NCBI GenBank assembly: GCA_031275145.1
Contig: JAISPE010000015.1
Coordinates: 1-6,362, forward strand
DNA: 6,362 bases
Origin: Prevotellaceae bacterium
Lineage (GTDB): Bacteria > Bacteroidota > Bacteroidia > Bacteroidales > UBA932
Direction of reading: 5' to 3'
This document shows, one piece after another, positions 1-6,362 of this stretch. Position 1 is the first letter of the stretch; every line of letters begins with the position of its first letter. A program made the position numbers and the translations under genes. The notes under the pieces are model-generated. The model saw only the letters and a list, made by a program, of their open reading frames with translations. It had not been told where the DNA came from and did no database searches.

Positions 1-1079
1 TCATTCGATAAATGTTCTATTACTTTAGAATCCAGCAAAGTTTTATCTTTCGCCACCTCATACATGGAATAATCAATAAAGGAAACAAGTATGGAATCAT
101 TCATTGCATATAGAGGGAAGTTAATGTTTTTAATATTAAATTTTTCAGGAGTTATCAGTTCGTATGTCAATTTATTTTTCTGAATGTCAAAGACGGCGAG
201 GCGCTGTTTATTCCTGACGGATAATTCGGCAAAAATATATTCTTTTATTCTTATCGGAGTATTAAGGATATAGATATAATCGTTATCGCGTTCCTGCTTT
301 ATTGCTTCTGTATAGTCATTTTTCAATCTTTCCGGCAGTTTTTTATTCCCGAAATCAAAAAAATAGCCGTTCTCAACATTTCCCTGCCCGTTGAGAATAT
401 ATAAAGTATCGGATACGGGATGCATATATACAACCTTGTTCTGAAAAGGATGAAATGCTCTCACATTTGATTTGTTATCTTTAAAATCTCTGGAAAATGA
501 GAAATGTGCAATTTCACTTTTTTTCATATCACCGGTAACTACAATTTTATTATTATTATCACCACTGTCATCATCATGACTCAATGACAGCAAGTATTTT
601 TTTTGTTCTAAAATATAAAAATCAAAGAATCGAAACGAAGGTCTTACAGATTCTTTGTATTTGCCGTTTTCATCGTAAATCAACATTCTACGTTTAGAAA
701 AATCATATACATAAACAATATTATCATACACATCAAAATTGATATAGCGAGTATATTCACCCGGACCTCCGCCCATACGTCCTATTTGATGAAGAAATTT
801 TCCTGTTATATCAAATACAAAAAGAGATTTTTTATCAAAGTCTAAAATATAAATACGGTTGTCTTCTATAATTAACTTGTCGATATACGAAAATAAACAT
901 TCAGTCCTGTTTTCCAATAGAATATATTGTACGTCTTCTACAATATCCCTGATCTCGAAATCTTTTTGTGATTTCCATTTTATATGCTGTATATCACCGA
1001 CACCCTGCTGTTGAGACTGACATTGCAGTGAAAACAGCAAAAGACAGCTTAATATTAAAATGCAATATATATTTTTCAT
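1..1079 (-). CDS. 6-bladed beta-propeller protein, exported (3' end outside window)
   Basis: The frame reads open from an ATG at 1079 to the left window edge, giving 359 codons without a stop; the C-terminus is missing. Related proteins are usually somewhat under 400 residues, so probably only a few tens are lost. Residues 1-20 form a signal sequence (MKNIYCILILSCLLLFSLQC). C20 could be lipidated, but Gln just before it makes a poor lipobox, so a lipoprotein is only possible. The strongest family mark is IGRMGGGPGEY at 99-109, the G-x-GPGEY signature of Bacteroidota 6-bladed propellers (the DUF5128-type family). It is preceded by short blade strands such as RIYILD (75-80) and LFVFD (86-90) and followed by IVYVYD (121-126). 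An acidic/Asn loop (DDDSGDNNN, 169-177) is low complexity. The ligand and role are unknown; these proteins act at the envelope or in the periplasm. The gene is much richer in A+T than the genes on the right. The family call is good and the function open. Confidence 0.85.
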   Translation of the reverse strand, partial: MKNIYCILILSCLLLFSLQCQSQQQGVGDIQHIKWKSQKDFEIRDIVEDVQYILLENRTECLFSYIDKLIIEDNRIYILDFDKKSLFVFDITGKFLHQIGRMGGGPGEYTRYINFDVYDNIVYVYDFSKRRMLIYDENGKYKESVRPSFRFFDFYILEQKKYLLSLSHDDDSGDNNNKIVVTGDMKKSEIAHFSFSRDFKDNKSNVRAFHPFQNKVVYMHPVSDTLYILNGQGNVENGYFFDFGNKKLPERLKNDYTEAIKQERDNDYIYILNTPIRIKEYIFAELSVRNKQRLAVFDIQKNKLTYELITPEKFNIKNINFPLYAMNDSILVSFIDYSMYEVAKDKTLLDSKVIEHLSN

Positions 1080-1130
1080 TTCCAGCGATGATTTAAAATG
1101 TTTACTTTAATTATTCATTCAATTTTTGTA

Positions 1131-1159
1131 CAAAAGTAATATTTTTTATCCATATCAAA
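1131..1159 (-). promoter_or_regulatory. candidate Bacteroidota promoter for the propeller gene
   Basis: On the minus strand the sequence TACTTTTG (1138 down to 1131) matches the Bacteroidota -7 consensus TAnnTTTG exactly. A TTTG at 1159-1156 lies upstream as a possible -33 element. The spacer is 17 bases, slightly shorter than the usual 19-21. Transcription would start near 1125 and leave a leader of roughly 45 nt before the ATG at 1079. The site is in the divergent intergenic region and points the right way. I found no equally good match on the plus strand for the opposite gene. Confidence 0.55.
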
Positions 1160-1270
1160 AAACTCTGTCGCTTAATTCAGGCAATCCCGACCGGAAAATT
1201 CGTTTTTTCAAACGGCATGCAACATTTTCAATAAAAAATTCATCTGTATAAAAGTTTATTAGAAAACCAC

Positions 1271-2248
1271 ATGATCGTATTAAGGATTAAACGGCGGTAT
1301 TTGATGTTAGTTACAGTTTTCCTATTCAGTTCATGTTTTACATTAATGAATAAAAAAACTGTAAGGGTAAATATTTATTCCGATACGGACAGCATCCGGG
1401 TACGGACGGACAGAGACACCGCACAGTGGTACGAACTTCCGGCCAGGGTGGACGTTAAGCGATCCAGACAGGAGTTGCTGATAACAGCCAGAAAGGATAC
1501 GGTTCAAAACAAAATTCGCATTAAAAGCAGATCCTCCAGTGATTTTATTCTTGACATTCTACTGACCGACGGAATGGGATATTTTATATTGCGGAATAAT
1601 CCAAAAAGGTATACCTATCCGAAAACTGTTTTTATTGATCTGGAACATGATAAGCCCGTATCATACTTTCCCAAACCGGAAAAACATCTGCTGAATTTAA
1701 AGCTCTCCATTCCCGAAGGAAATCATTTTTATCTGAATAAGGGATATAAATATGGTGAATCTTTCGGTTTTTTGGGCGCTTCCTATGGATTTGAGTACTA
1801 TTTTTCCGACAAATACTGTATCAACATGGATTTTGGAGCGTTAACAGATTTTATTACTCCCATTCCGGCAGCTGTTTCTCTCCCTGACGGCGACTATAGC
1901 CGTTCACACGCAATTTATGGAGATCTTCAGGCAGGCAGTGATTATAAGAGGATACACTATGACGCCGGTTTTCAGTTTACAAAAACCGTTTACTATGAAA
2001 GGAAAACTGTTGAACGGTTTTCCAAATATATGGACACCGTTAGCTATTCTAAACGGCAAAATCAAATCGGACTGGCTTTATCGTCATATTTAAGATTAAC
2101 GAAACGTTTTAATATCGGTCTTAATTATTATCCGTCGTTTTTTGTTATAGAAAACAGAAAACTGCATCCGCACTATTCGCATTTACTGTTTTTGGAAATA
2201 TCATTCCGAATCGAAGTGAGCAGACCTTCGAAAATAAAAATCAGATGA
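1271..2248 (+). CDS. unnamed lipoprotein, PEGA-like N-terminus and beta-barrel-like C-terminus
   Basis: This 325-residue protein has a basic start (RIKRR, 5-9), a hydrophobic stretch and a lipobox FSSC with the lipidated Cys at 22. I keep the first ATG because starting at the internal Met12 (1304) would remove the positive charges of the signal peptide. Residues 30-125 are beta-rich with alternating charged and hydrophobic residues, resembling PEGA-like domains, and end in a DGMGYF turn and the motif RNNPKRYTYP (108-117). From memory, a similar GxG...NNPKRYxYP arrangement occurs in unnamed Bacteroidota lipoproteins. Residues 165-314 contain about six to eight amphipathic, Tyr/Phe-rich strands (for example 166-178, 181-192, 227-240, 263-276, 279-291, 302-314), as in small outer-membrane barrels. 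The protein is probably anchored in or on the outer membrane. No enzymatic motif is visible and the function is unknown. The gene converges on atpB with a 45-bp gap. Confidence 0.8.
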   Translation: MIVLRIKRRYLMLVTVFLFSSCFTLMNKKTVRVNIYSDTDSIRVRTDRDTAQWYELPARVDVKRSRQELLITARKDTVQNKIRIKSRSSSDFILDILLTDGMGYFILRNNPKRYTYPKTVFIDLEHDKPVSYFPKPEKHLLNLKLSIPEGNHFYLNKGYKYGESFGFLGASYGFEYYFSDKYCINMDFGALTDFITPIPAAVSLPDGDYSRSHAIYGDLQAGSDYKRIHYDAGFQFTKTVYYERKTVERFSKYMDTVSYSKRQNQIGLALSSYLRLTKRFNIGLNYYPSFFVIENRKLHPHYSHLLFLEISFRIEVSRPSKIKIR

Positions 2249-2259
2249 TTAAAAGACTG

Positions 2260-2284
2260 AAAAACATGCCGTCGCTGTAAGCGA
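2260..2284 (-). terminator. weak candidate terminator after atpB
   Basis: Between the two convergent stop codons, TCGCT (2272-2276) and AGCGA (2280-2284) form a perfect 5-bp stem with a 3-nt loop. On the minus strand a run of five T follows at 2264-2260, about 7 nt past the stem. The stem is short and the T run is distant, so this is only a possible end for atpB transcription. No better hairpin is seen in the 45-bp gap. Confidence 0.25.
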
Positions 2285-2293
2285 AGCCTGCGG

Positions 2294-3349
2294 TTACGGG
2301 TGTTTTGCCGAAGCGAAATACAGAGCCGAAAGCAGGGTAAACACGTATGCCTGAATGAATGACACCAGCACATCCAGGACCATCATAAATATGGAAAATA
2401 CAATGGCAATGACCGAAATACCGCTGTCGATCAGCGGGCCTAACGAGCTGAATACAAATATCAGCCCTAAAAGAACCGTAACGACCATGTGTCCCGAAAG
2501 AATATTTGCAAACAGGCGGATTATCAAAGCTATCGGTCCGGTAAAAATCGAGATTATTTCCACTAACGGCATCAGGGGCAGAGGCGCTTTTAACAGTACG
2601 GGAACTCCGGGAGTCCACAGTTTGTGATGCCAGTATTCCTTTGTTGTGCTTATCATTGTAACGAAGAAAGTGCATAAGGCCAGAGCCGCCGTAACATTAA
2701 TGTTTCCCGTAACGTTCGCCCCGAACGGGAAAACCGGAATCAGTCCTGTCAGATTAAGTGTCAGAATAAGGAAAAACATTGTCAGCAGGAAACTTGTGTA
2801 CTTCTCGTATCCCCTGCCTATCGCCGCTTTTGCGATGTCGTCGGTTACGAAGAGTATCACCGGCTCTAACAGCGCCTGCAATCCCTTCGGTTTCCGGAGC
2901 GGGTCGCGGGTATATCTTTTCCGTACGGATATGAATACGGCTGACAGTAATGTAACCGTAAGCAAAACGGCAAACACGTTTTTGGTGACGGATAAATCAA
3001 CAGGACGGTATTCCGAACCGTCGGGAAGAGTTTCCACAATCTGTCCGGAATATTTTCCTGCTGTTGCTATGTGAAATCCTTTGTAGCTCTCATGCTTGTG
3101 ATGAAATTTCGATGACATGAAAACAAACCACCGGCCTTCTTTGCTGCGCACAATGACGGGTAAAGGCACGGATATCTGATGTTCGCCTATATCCGTTATA
3201 TGAAATTCATAATCGTTGGCTATGTGCCCGAAAATGAAATCTTTTATGTGGAAAGCGCTGTTGTCGTGTCTGTCTGCCGGTTCGTTAGCCTGAGCCTTGA
3301 GACATGCAGAACAGAACATTAATAACAGTACGGTTACTATATTTTTCAT
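2294..3349 (-). CDS. atpB: F0F1 ATP synthase subunit a
   Basis: Subunit a is the inner-membrane stator protein that provides the two proton half-channels beside the c-ring. From the ATG at 3349 it has 351 residues. A TTG six bases upstream (3355) overlaps the previous stop and would add two residues; I prefer ATG because it gives a normal signal peptide (MKNIVTVLLL..., likely cut after LKAQA). A periplasmic region to about residue 120 is rich in His (28, 34, 42, 50, 57, 83, 84, 86, 93); such an extension is usual in Bacteroidota and absent from E. coli. Membrane helices start near 123 and 185 and continue to the end. The essential Arg is R278 in IRLFANILSGH (277-287), and Q333 in FIQAYVFTLL matches E. 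coli Q252. H287 and D326 occupy the places of E. coli E219 and H245. The gene is intact. It follows the AtpI-like gene by 2 bp, but atpE does not follow it, which is unusual. Confidence 0.97.
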   Translation of the reverse strand: MKNIVTVLLLMFCSACLKAQANEPADRHDNSAFHIKDFIFGHIANDYEFHITDIGEHQISVPLPVIVRSKEGRWFVFMSSKFHHKHESYKGFHIATAGKYSGQIVETLPDGSEYRPVDLSVTKNVFAVLLTVTLLSAVFISVRKRYTRDPLRKPKGLQALLEPVILFVTDDIAKAAIGRGYEKYTSFLLTMFFLILTLNLTGLIPVFPFGANVTGNINVTAALALCTFFVTMISTTKEYWHHKLWTPGVPVLLKAPLPLMPLVEIISIFTGPIALIIRLFANILSGHMVVTVLLGLIFVFSSLGPLIDSGISVIAIVFSIFMMVLDVLVSFIQAYVFTLLSALYFASAKHP

Positions 3350-3351
3350 CT

Positions 3352-3747
3352 TCAATTTTTCTTTTTCGACAGAAATCCTGTCACTTTGTTAAAACAGCGT
3401 ATTTCAAATATCATTAAAAAAATATAAAATACAAAATATGTGATTACAAAAAACAGGGCGTTTGTTCTGTCGTGCAGTACCACGAACAGAATGAGCGCCA
3501 GAGACAGTATCATTTTTATAACGATATTGAAATAGAACAGCAGTATTCTTTTGCTGTCGGATATGGCCGGGATTTTTTTCAGGATGAAATAGAAAACCGT
3601 TCCCAGAACAATCATGCCTGCGGGTATAACCGGATATGCGCTGAAAGCGTATGCGGGAAAAACTTTAAACACGGCCCATCCGCCCGCCGCAGGCAGAAAT
3701 ATCCACAGTATAAGCTCAAAAAGATATACGCGAAACTTTAACGTCAT
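3352..3747 (-). CDS. small four-helix membrane protein, AtpI-like by position
   Basis: This 131-residue protein is nearly all hydrophobic, with four predicted membrane helices at about 9-30, 38-58, 68-91 and 97-119. It has a short basic loop between helices 2 and 3 and a basic tail (LSKKKN). A Lys (K78) lies inside helix 3 and FEIRCF closes helix 4. It ends 2 bp before the ATG of atpB, so the two are surely co-transcribed and perhaps translationally coupled. Four-helix proteins of this size directly before atpB are usually called AtpI or ATP synthase subunit I and are thought to help c-ring assembly or ion supply. I base the call on size, topology and position, not on a diagnostic motif, and sequence similarity to AtpI proper is not obvious to me. 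The ATG at 3747 is the only plausible start. A 55-bp gap separates it from the TPR gene. Confidence 0.75.
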   Translation of the reverse strand: MTLKFRVYLFELILWIFLPAAGGWAVFKVFPAYAFSAYPVIPAGMIVLGTVFYFILKKIPAISDSKRILLFYFNIVIKMILSLALILFVVLHDRTNALFFVITYFVFYIFLMIFEIRCFNKVTGFLSKKKN

Positions 3748-3802
3748 AAAATAATATTTCGCTCACAAAATAATAACTGTCCAAAAAATGCTTTTACGGG
3801 GA

Positions 3803-5110
3803 TTATTTTTTTGTGCGTACGATTGTAGTTTCATTTACCGGACCGCATTTAACCTCGTATTTTGCTCCGTCCATGATATTGAGGAAAAACGCATCGTCGA
3901 CAGTCGGAAAATATTGAGAGTATGTATTTATTAATTTATTAGCCTCGGCAGCTATACCCGGATCCAGCTGTTTCGCCCTGATAAACTGATCGACGGCAAC
4001 CCAGTAGATAGCGCGTTTGCTTACGTCGTCGTCTCCGCAGCCCTGCAGACCGGTGTAGGCCGTTCCAAGCAGCATATAAGCCTTGCCGTTTCTCGGACTT
4101 GCGGCTATGGCTTTACGGGCATAGCTTATTGCCTCGTTCCGGTTTCCTTCTTTCAGGACAAGACTTCCAAACTCGTAGAAATATTTTGACTTGTCTTCCG
4201 CATTTGTTTCCGTTTCGGTGGCTTCCTTGAAGAACTGCATGGCTTTCTCCCTGTCGTTTTTGGAATAATATACGCGCGCCAGTCCGTAAGATGCGCTGGG
4301 GGACGGGTTTAATTTAATGTATGCCTCCGCTGCCGCATAATACAGTTCCGTATCGGTACATTCCTTTAACTGTAGTAAATTCATGACCATTCTGACTACA
4401 TCGGCATTATCTTTGTTTGCATTAAATCTTTCGCCTAAAACCTTGATAAGGTTTTCACAGTCGGCAGCATTGGTGGTCAGGAACGCGCTTTCGACCGCTG
4501 CCTTCAATGCAATCTTGACAGTGTCGTCGGGAGTTGCTTTCAGCTGCATCTCTGCTATATCCGCCATTTCGGTGTACAGATTGGTAAATTCTTCCAGCGA
4601 AAACTCTTTCTTTTCGTACAGTTCGCGAGCCGACAGCATGATTTTTGCGACAGCCATCAAATCGATGCTTTTGTTTGCATCTATGGCAACCCTGTACGCA
4701 TCATATATGGCTTTGTGATTGTCGGGTCTGTAATTCTGGACTTCGACTGCCCTGGTGTAGAGCAAATCCGCCTTGTTCTTTACATTAAAATATTCGAAAC
4801 GTTTGTCGTACAGCATTAGCAGCGAATCGATCCGTGCTTCCTTAAGCGCCGGATCGGTGGTTTTTTCAATCAGGCTGCGCATCATGGCAAGTCCGTGTAT
4901 ATACGCATTCTGACTTGCCAGAGGACAGTTTTTGATGACTGCCCGCCATGAGGGTAATGCCGCCTCGTAATTACCGCTTCTAAATTCGGTCTGATAATTC
5001 TGGATATCCAAAAGACACTGAACACTGTCCGCGCCATACTTCTGGGCGCTTAAATTCAGACTTAAAATGCTCATGAAAAGAGTGTAAACTGCAAATTTTA
5101 ATGTTTTCAT
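3803..5110 (-). CDS. exported tetratricopeptide-repeat protein
   Basis: This 435-residue protein starts with a signal peptide (MKTLKFAVYTLFMSILSLNLSA) probably cut before Q23, so it should be periplasmic or envelope-attached. Most of the rest is helical, with TPR-like repeats. Clear ones lie at about 41-72, 272-300 (SYGLARVYYSKNDREKAMQFF) and 307-356, where the family pattern of small and aromatic residues is best (FGSLVLKEGNRNEAISYARK, then AYMLLGTAYTGL). A further repeat with IYWVAVDQFIRAKQLDP follows at 368-384. The tail (about 400-435) has YFPTVDDAFF and a Cys at 422 and is not TPR. No catalytic motif is visible, so it most likely acts as a scaffold. It begins 18 bp after the lptC stop, which suggests co-transcription and an envelope-related role. 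I recall similar TPR proteins near coaX and lptC in other Bacteroidales, but no proven function. Confidence 0.88.
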   Translation of the reverse strand: MKTLKFAVYTLFMSILSLNLSAQKYGADSVQCLLDIQNYQTEFRSGNYEAALPSWRAVIKNCPLASQNAYIHGLAMMRSLIEKTTDPALKEARIDSLLMLYDKRFEYFNVKNKADLLYTRAVEVQNYRPDNHKAIYDAYRVAIDANKSIDLMAVAKIMLSARELYEKKEFSLEEFTNLYTEMADIAEMQLKATPDDTVKIALKAAVESAFLTTNAADCENLIKVLGERFNANKDNADVVRMVMNLLQLKECTDTELYYAAAEAYIKLNPSPSASYGLARVYYSKNDREKAMQFFKEATETETNAEDKSKYFYEFGSLVLKEGNRNEAISYARKAIAASPRNGKAYMLLGTAYTGLQGCGDDDVSKRAIYWVAVDQFIRAKQLDPGIAAEANKLINTYSQYFPTVDDAFFLNIMDGAKYEVKCGPVNETTIVRTKK

Positions 5111-5128
5111 TTATATGTATTTTTAATT

Positions 5129-5746
5129 TCAATTTTGTATTTCCTGTTTTACGACACCTGTAGAATCGGTGTGACGCTGTTTGACTTCTTTATATACTAC
5201 TCCGCTCTGTCCTCTCATTTCTACTTCCTTAAAACGGTCGTCGGAAAAAATGCCGTATTTTGCATAAATAGTATCCGTTTCGGAATAAATCTCGGTGTAA
5301 ACGTTTGTTTCTATTGTCCTGTTTTTTTCGTTCCAGTACAGCGGACCGTCCGTTACAAGTTTTTTGTTTGTTATGAAATTGCGTGCGACGACGTTGCCGA
5401 TGGCAGTAAAAAACATTCCGCGATCGTCTTCCAGCGTTGCGCTGTCGGCAACCAGATCGGATTCGGGAATGCTGTCCTTATATGAATTTATGTGGATTCC
5501 TTCGGGGAAAATGTATGTTACCGTATCTCCAGTCTGGTATTTTATGGCTTTTCTTGCGGTCAGCTCGTTACGGAGTTTGCCGTCGGAGGTATAAATCAGT
5601 TTCACATTGATAACCTCTTCCACCGGCTGGTCGATCAATTCGCCGGAAGATATTTTCTGAAGAGTATCCACTGTGCATGAAAAAACTGCGGCGCTTAAAA
5701 TACCCGTTAAGAGTGTATATACTGTAAATTTCAATACTTTCGTCAT
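5129..5746 (-). CDS. lptC: LPS export periplasmic protein LptC, lipoprotein form
   Basis: LptC passes lipopolysaccharide from the LptBFG transporter in the inner membrane to the periplasmic LptA bridge. This 205-residue protein starts with a signal sequence ending in the lipobox VFSC, so C24 is probably lipidated; E. coli LptC instead keeps a membrane helix. The rest is beta-strand rich as expected of the OstA/LptC fold: a strand pair with LIYTSDGKLRNEL (50-62), YIFPEGIHINSY (78-89), ADSATLEDDRGMF (100-112), AIGNVVARN (115-123), LVTDGPLYWNEKNRTIET (130-147) and the closing GIFSDDRF (165-172). The GNV...LxT..L.W pattern is the usual Bacteroidota LptC signature. The hydrophilic tail after about 185 is probably disordered. 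It lies 54 bp after coaX and 18 bp before the TPR gene, consistent with an operon. The ATG at 5746 is chosen because it opens the signal peptide. Confidence 0.9.
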   Translation of the reverse strand: MTKVLKFTVYTLLTGILSAAVFSCTVDTLQKISSGELIDQPVEEVINVKLIYTSDGKLRNELTARKAIKYQTGDTVTYIFPEGIHINSYKDSIPESDLVADSATLEDDRGMFFTAIGNVVARNFITNKKLVTDGPLYWNEKNRTIETNVYTEIYSETDTIYAKYGIFSDDRFKEVEMRGQSGVVYKEVKQRHTDSTGVVKQEIQN

Positions 5747-5800
5747 CTAATTCTACTAAAATTATTCCATATTTGTTACTTACTATACTTTCACCAAAAA

Positions 5801-6362
5801 TCACAATTCAAGATTGTGATACAGAACCCTGTTTAAACCAAAAACTATCGGGTTTCGGAATACAAATATGGGGATTTTTATTTGTCCGGCAAAATAAAAA
5901 CAGTCTCCGCCGGTAAAAATTATTTTACTGCCGATATATTTGTGGATATAATTCATTGTTTCTCCAACGATTCCGTTGACGACTCCCGATTCGATCGCTT
6001 CTTCTGTTGTTGTTCCGATTTCCCTGATTTTATCCGAAATCGAGACTAACGGAAGCCTGTTTGTAAAACAGTTTAGCGATTTTAAGCGCATGGAAAGTCC
6101 GGGTGAAATGTTCCCGCCGAGATAACTGTTCCCGCTATCTACAAAATCAACTGTTATGGCTGTCCCGAAGTCGAATATCATGACATTCGTGTCCGGAAAA
6201 AAGTAATTTACTCCAATCGCGGCGGCAAGCCTGTCGCTGCCGAGTGTCTTCGGCGTTTTATACTGATTTCTGATGGGAACAGGCGTCTCCGGCGTGAAAT
6301 GAATGAGACGGTCAAGTTTCTCATTAAGGAAATCCTCCACGTTCCCGGGCATCTGTCCCGAA
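5801..6362 (-). CDS. coaX: type III pantothenate kinase (5' end outside window)
   Basis: CoaX phosphorylates pantothenate, the first step of coenzyme A synthesis, in the cytoplasm. The frame continues upstream of the first internal Met (6352) to the right window edge, so the true start and the N-terminal phosphate-binding part (D-x-GNT region) are missing; about 186 of roughly 245 residues are present. Counting from that Met, the family motifs are YKTPKTLGSDR (31-41, with the pantothenate-site Asp40), DFGTAITVD (61-69, second phosphate-binding segment), YLGGNISPG (77-85), the TTTEEAIESGVVNGI stretch (114-128 region) and TGGD (147-150). These exclude the type I and II kinases, which have other folds or motifs. 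The end (YHNLEL) is normal for the family. It is the first visible gene of the right-hand cluster; any promoter lies outside the window. Confidence 0.95.
   Translation of the reverse strand, partial: SGQMPGNVEDFLNEKLDRLIHFTPETPVPIRNQYKTPKTLGSDRLAAAIGVNYFFPDTNVMIFDFGTAITVDFVDSGNSYLGGNISPGLSMRLKSLNCFTNRLPLVSISDKIREIGTTTEEAIESGVVNGIVGETMNYIHKYIGSKIIFTGGDCFYFAGQIKIPIFVFRNPIVFGLNRVLYHNLEL

Noticed and set aside
1201..1214. Short inverted repeat CGTTT-TTTC-AAACG before the lipoprotein gene, considered as an operator or hairpin.
   Set aside because: The stem is only 5 bp, there is no second copy, and such repeats are expected by chance in AT-rich DNA.
2241..2675. A 144-codon open frame on the minus strand overlapping atpB, and a further one at 2173-2373.
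   Set aside because: They are shifted readings of atpB and of the convergent gap. The protein has no family features and atpB itself is intact.
2294..3747. Sodium-type N-ATPase (atpQ-atpR-atpB) as an explanation for a small membrane protein before atpB.
   Set aside because: N-ATPase operons have two small genes there, and their subunit a lacks the long signal-peptide-bearing N-terminus seen here.
3748..3802. Possible internal promoter in the 55-bp gap before the AtpI-like gene (a TTTTG preceded by TA-rich bases on the minus strand).
   Set aside because: The spacing within the -7 element is wrong and the nearest upstream TTTG is only about 11 bases away.
4383..4718. Plus-strand open frame of 111 codons opposite the TPR gene; similar ones at 2355-2627, 2646-3074, 3472-3741 and 5135-5680.
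   Set aside because: All lie opposite well-supported genes, and their translations show no recognisable domain.
5568..5804. Minus-strand open frame overlapping the coaX stop and the start of lptC, which might look like a small gene.
   Set aside because: It continues as a shifted reading of lptC with a basic, low-quality C-terminus. The lptC frame has a clear signal peptide and family motifs.

Overview
The window looks like chromosomal DNA from a member of the Bacteroidota, most likely Bacteroidales. The reasons are a 6-bladed beta-propeller protein of the type abundant in that phylum, a TAnnTTTG-type promoter, an ATP synthase subunit a with a long signal-peptide-bearing His-rich N-terminus, a lipoprotein-type LptC, and start codons without clear purine-rich ribosome binding sites. 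All calls come from reading the sequence and from memory of the families; no database search was possible.

Left part (1-2248). An AT-rich gene on the minus strand, cut by the left window edge, encodes an exported 6-bladed beta-propeller protein. Its start faces a 191-bp intergenic region holding a candidate Bacteroidota promoter for it. On the other side a plus-strand gene encodes an unnamed lipoprotein with an N-terminal beta-rich (PEGA-like) part and a C-terminal part that looks like a small outer-membrane beta-barrel.

Right part (2294-6362). Five minus-strand genes run in one direction with short gaps (54, 18, 55 and 2 bp): coaX (type III pantothenate kinase, 5' end outside the window), lptC (LPS export lipoprotein), an exported TPR protein, a four-helix AtpI-like membrane protein, and atpB (F0 subunit a). 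They could be one transcript whose promoter lies beyond the right edge, or two units split at the 55-bp gap. The first three combine CoA synthesis and envelope biogenesis; the last two form the start of an F0 operon.

The oddest points are that atpB is the last gene of its cluster, with a convergent unrelated gene 45 bp after its stop instead of atpE and the other ATP synthase genes; that three successive genes in the cluster begin with nearly the same residues (LKFxVY); and that subunit a carries the His/acidic side-chain exchange relative to E. coli. I see no CRISPR array, tRNA, rRNA, insertion sequence or clearly novel system here. No stretch over 300 bp lacks a gene.
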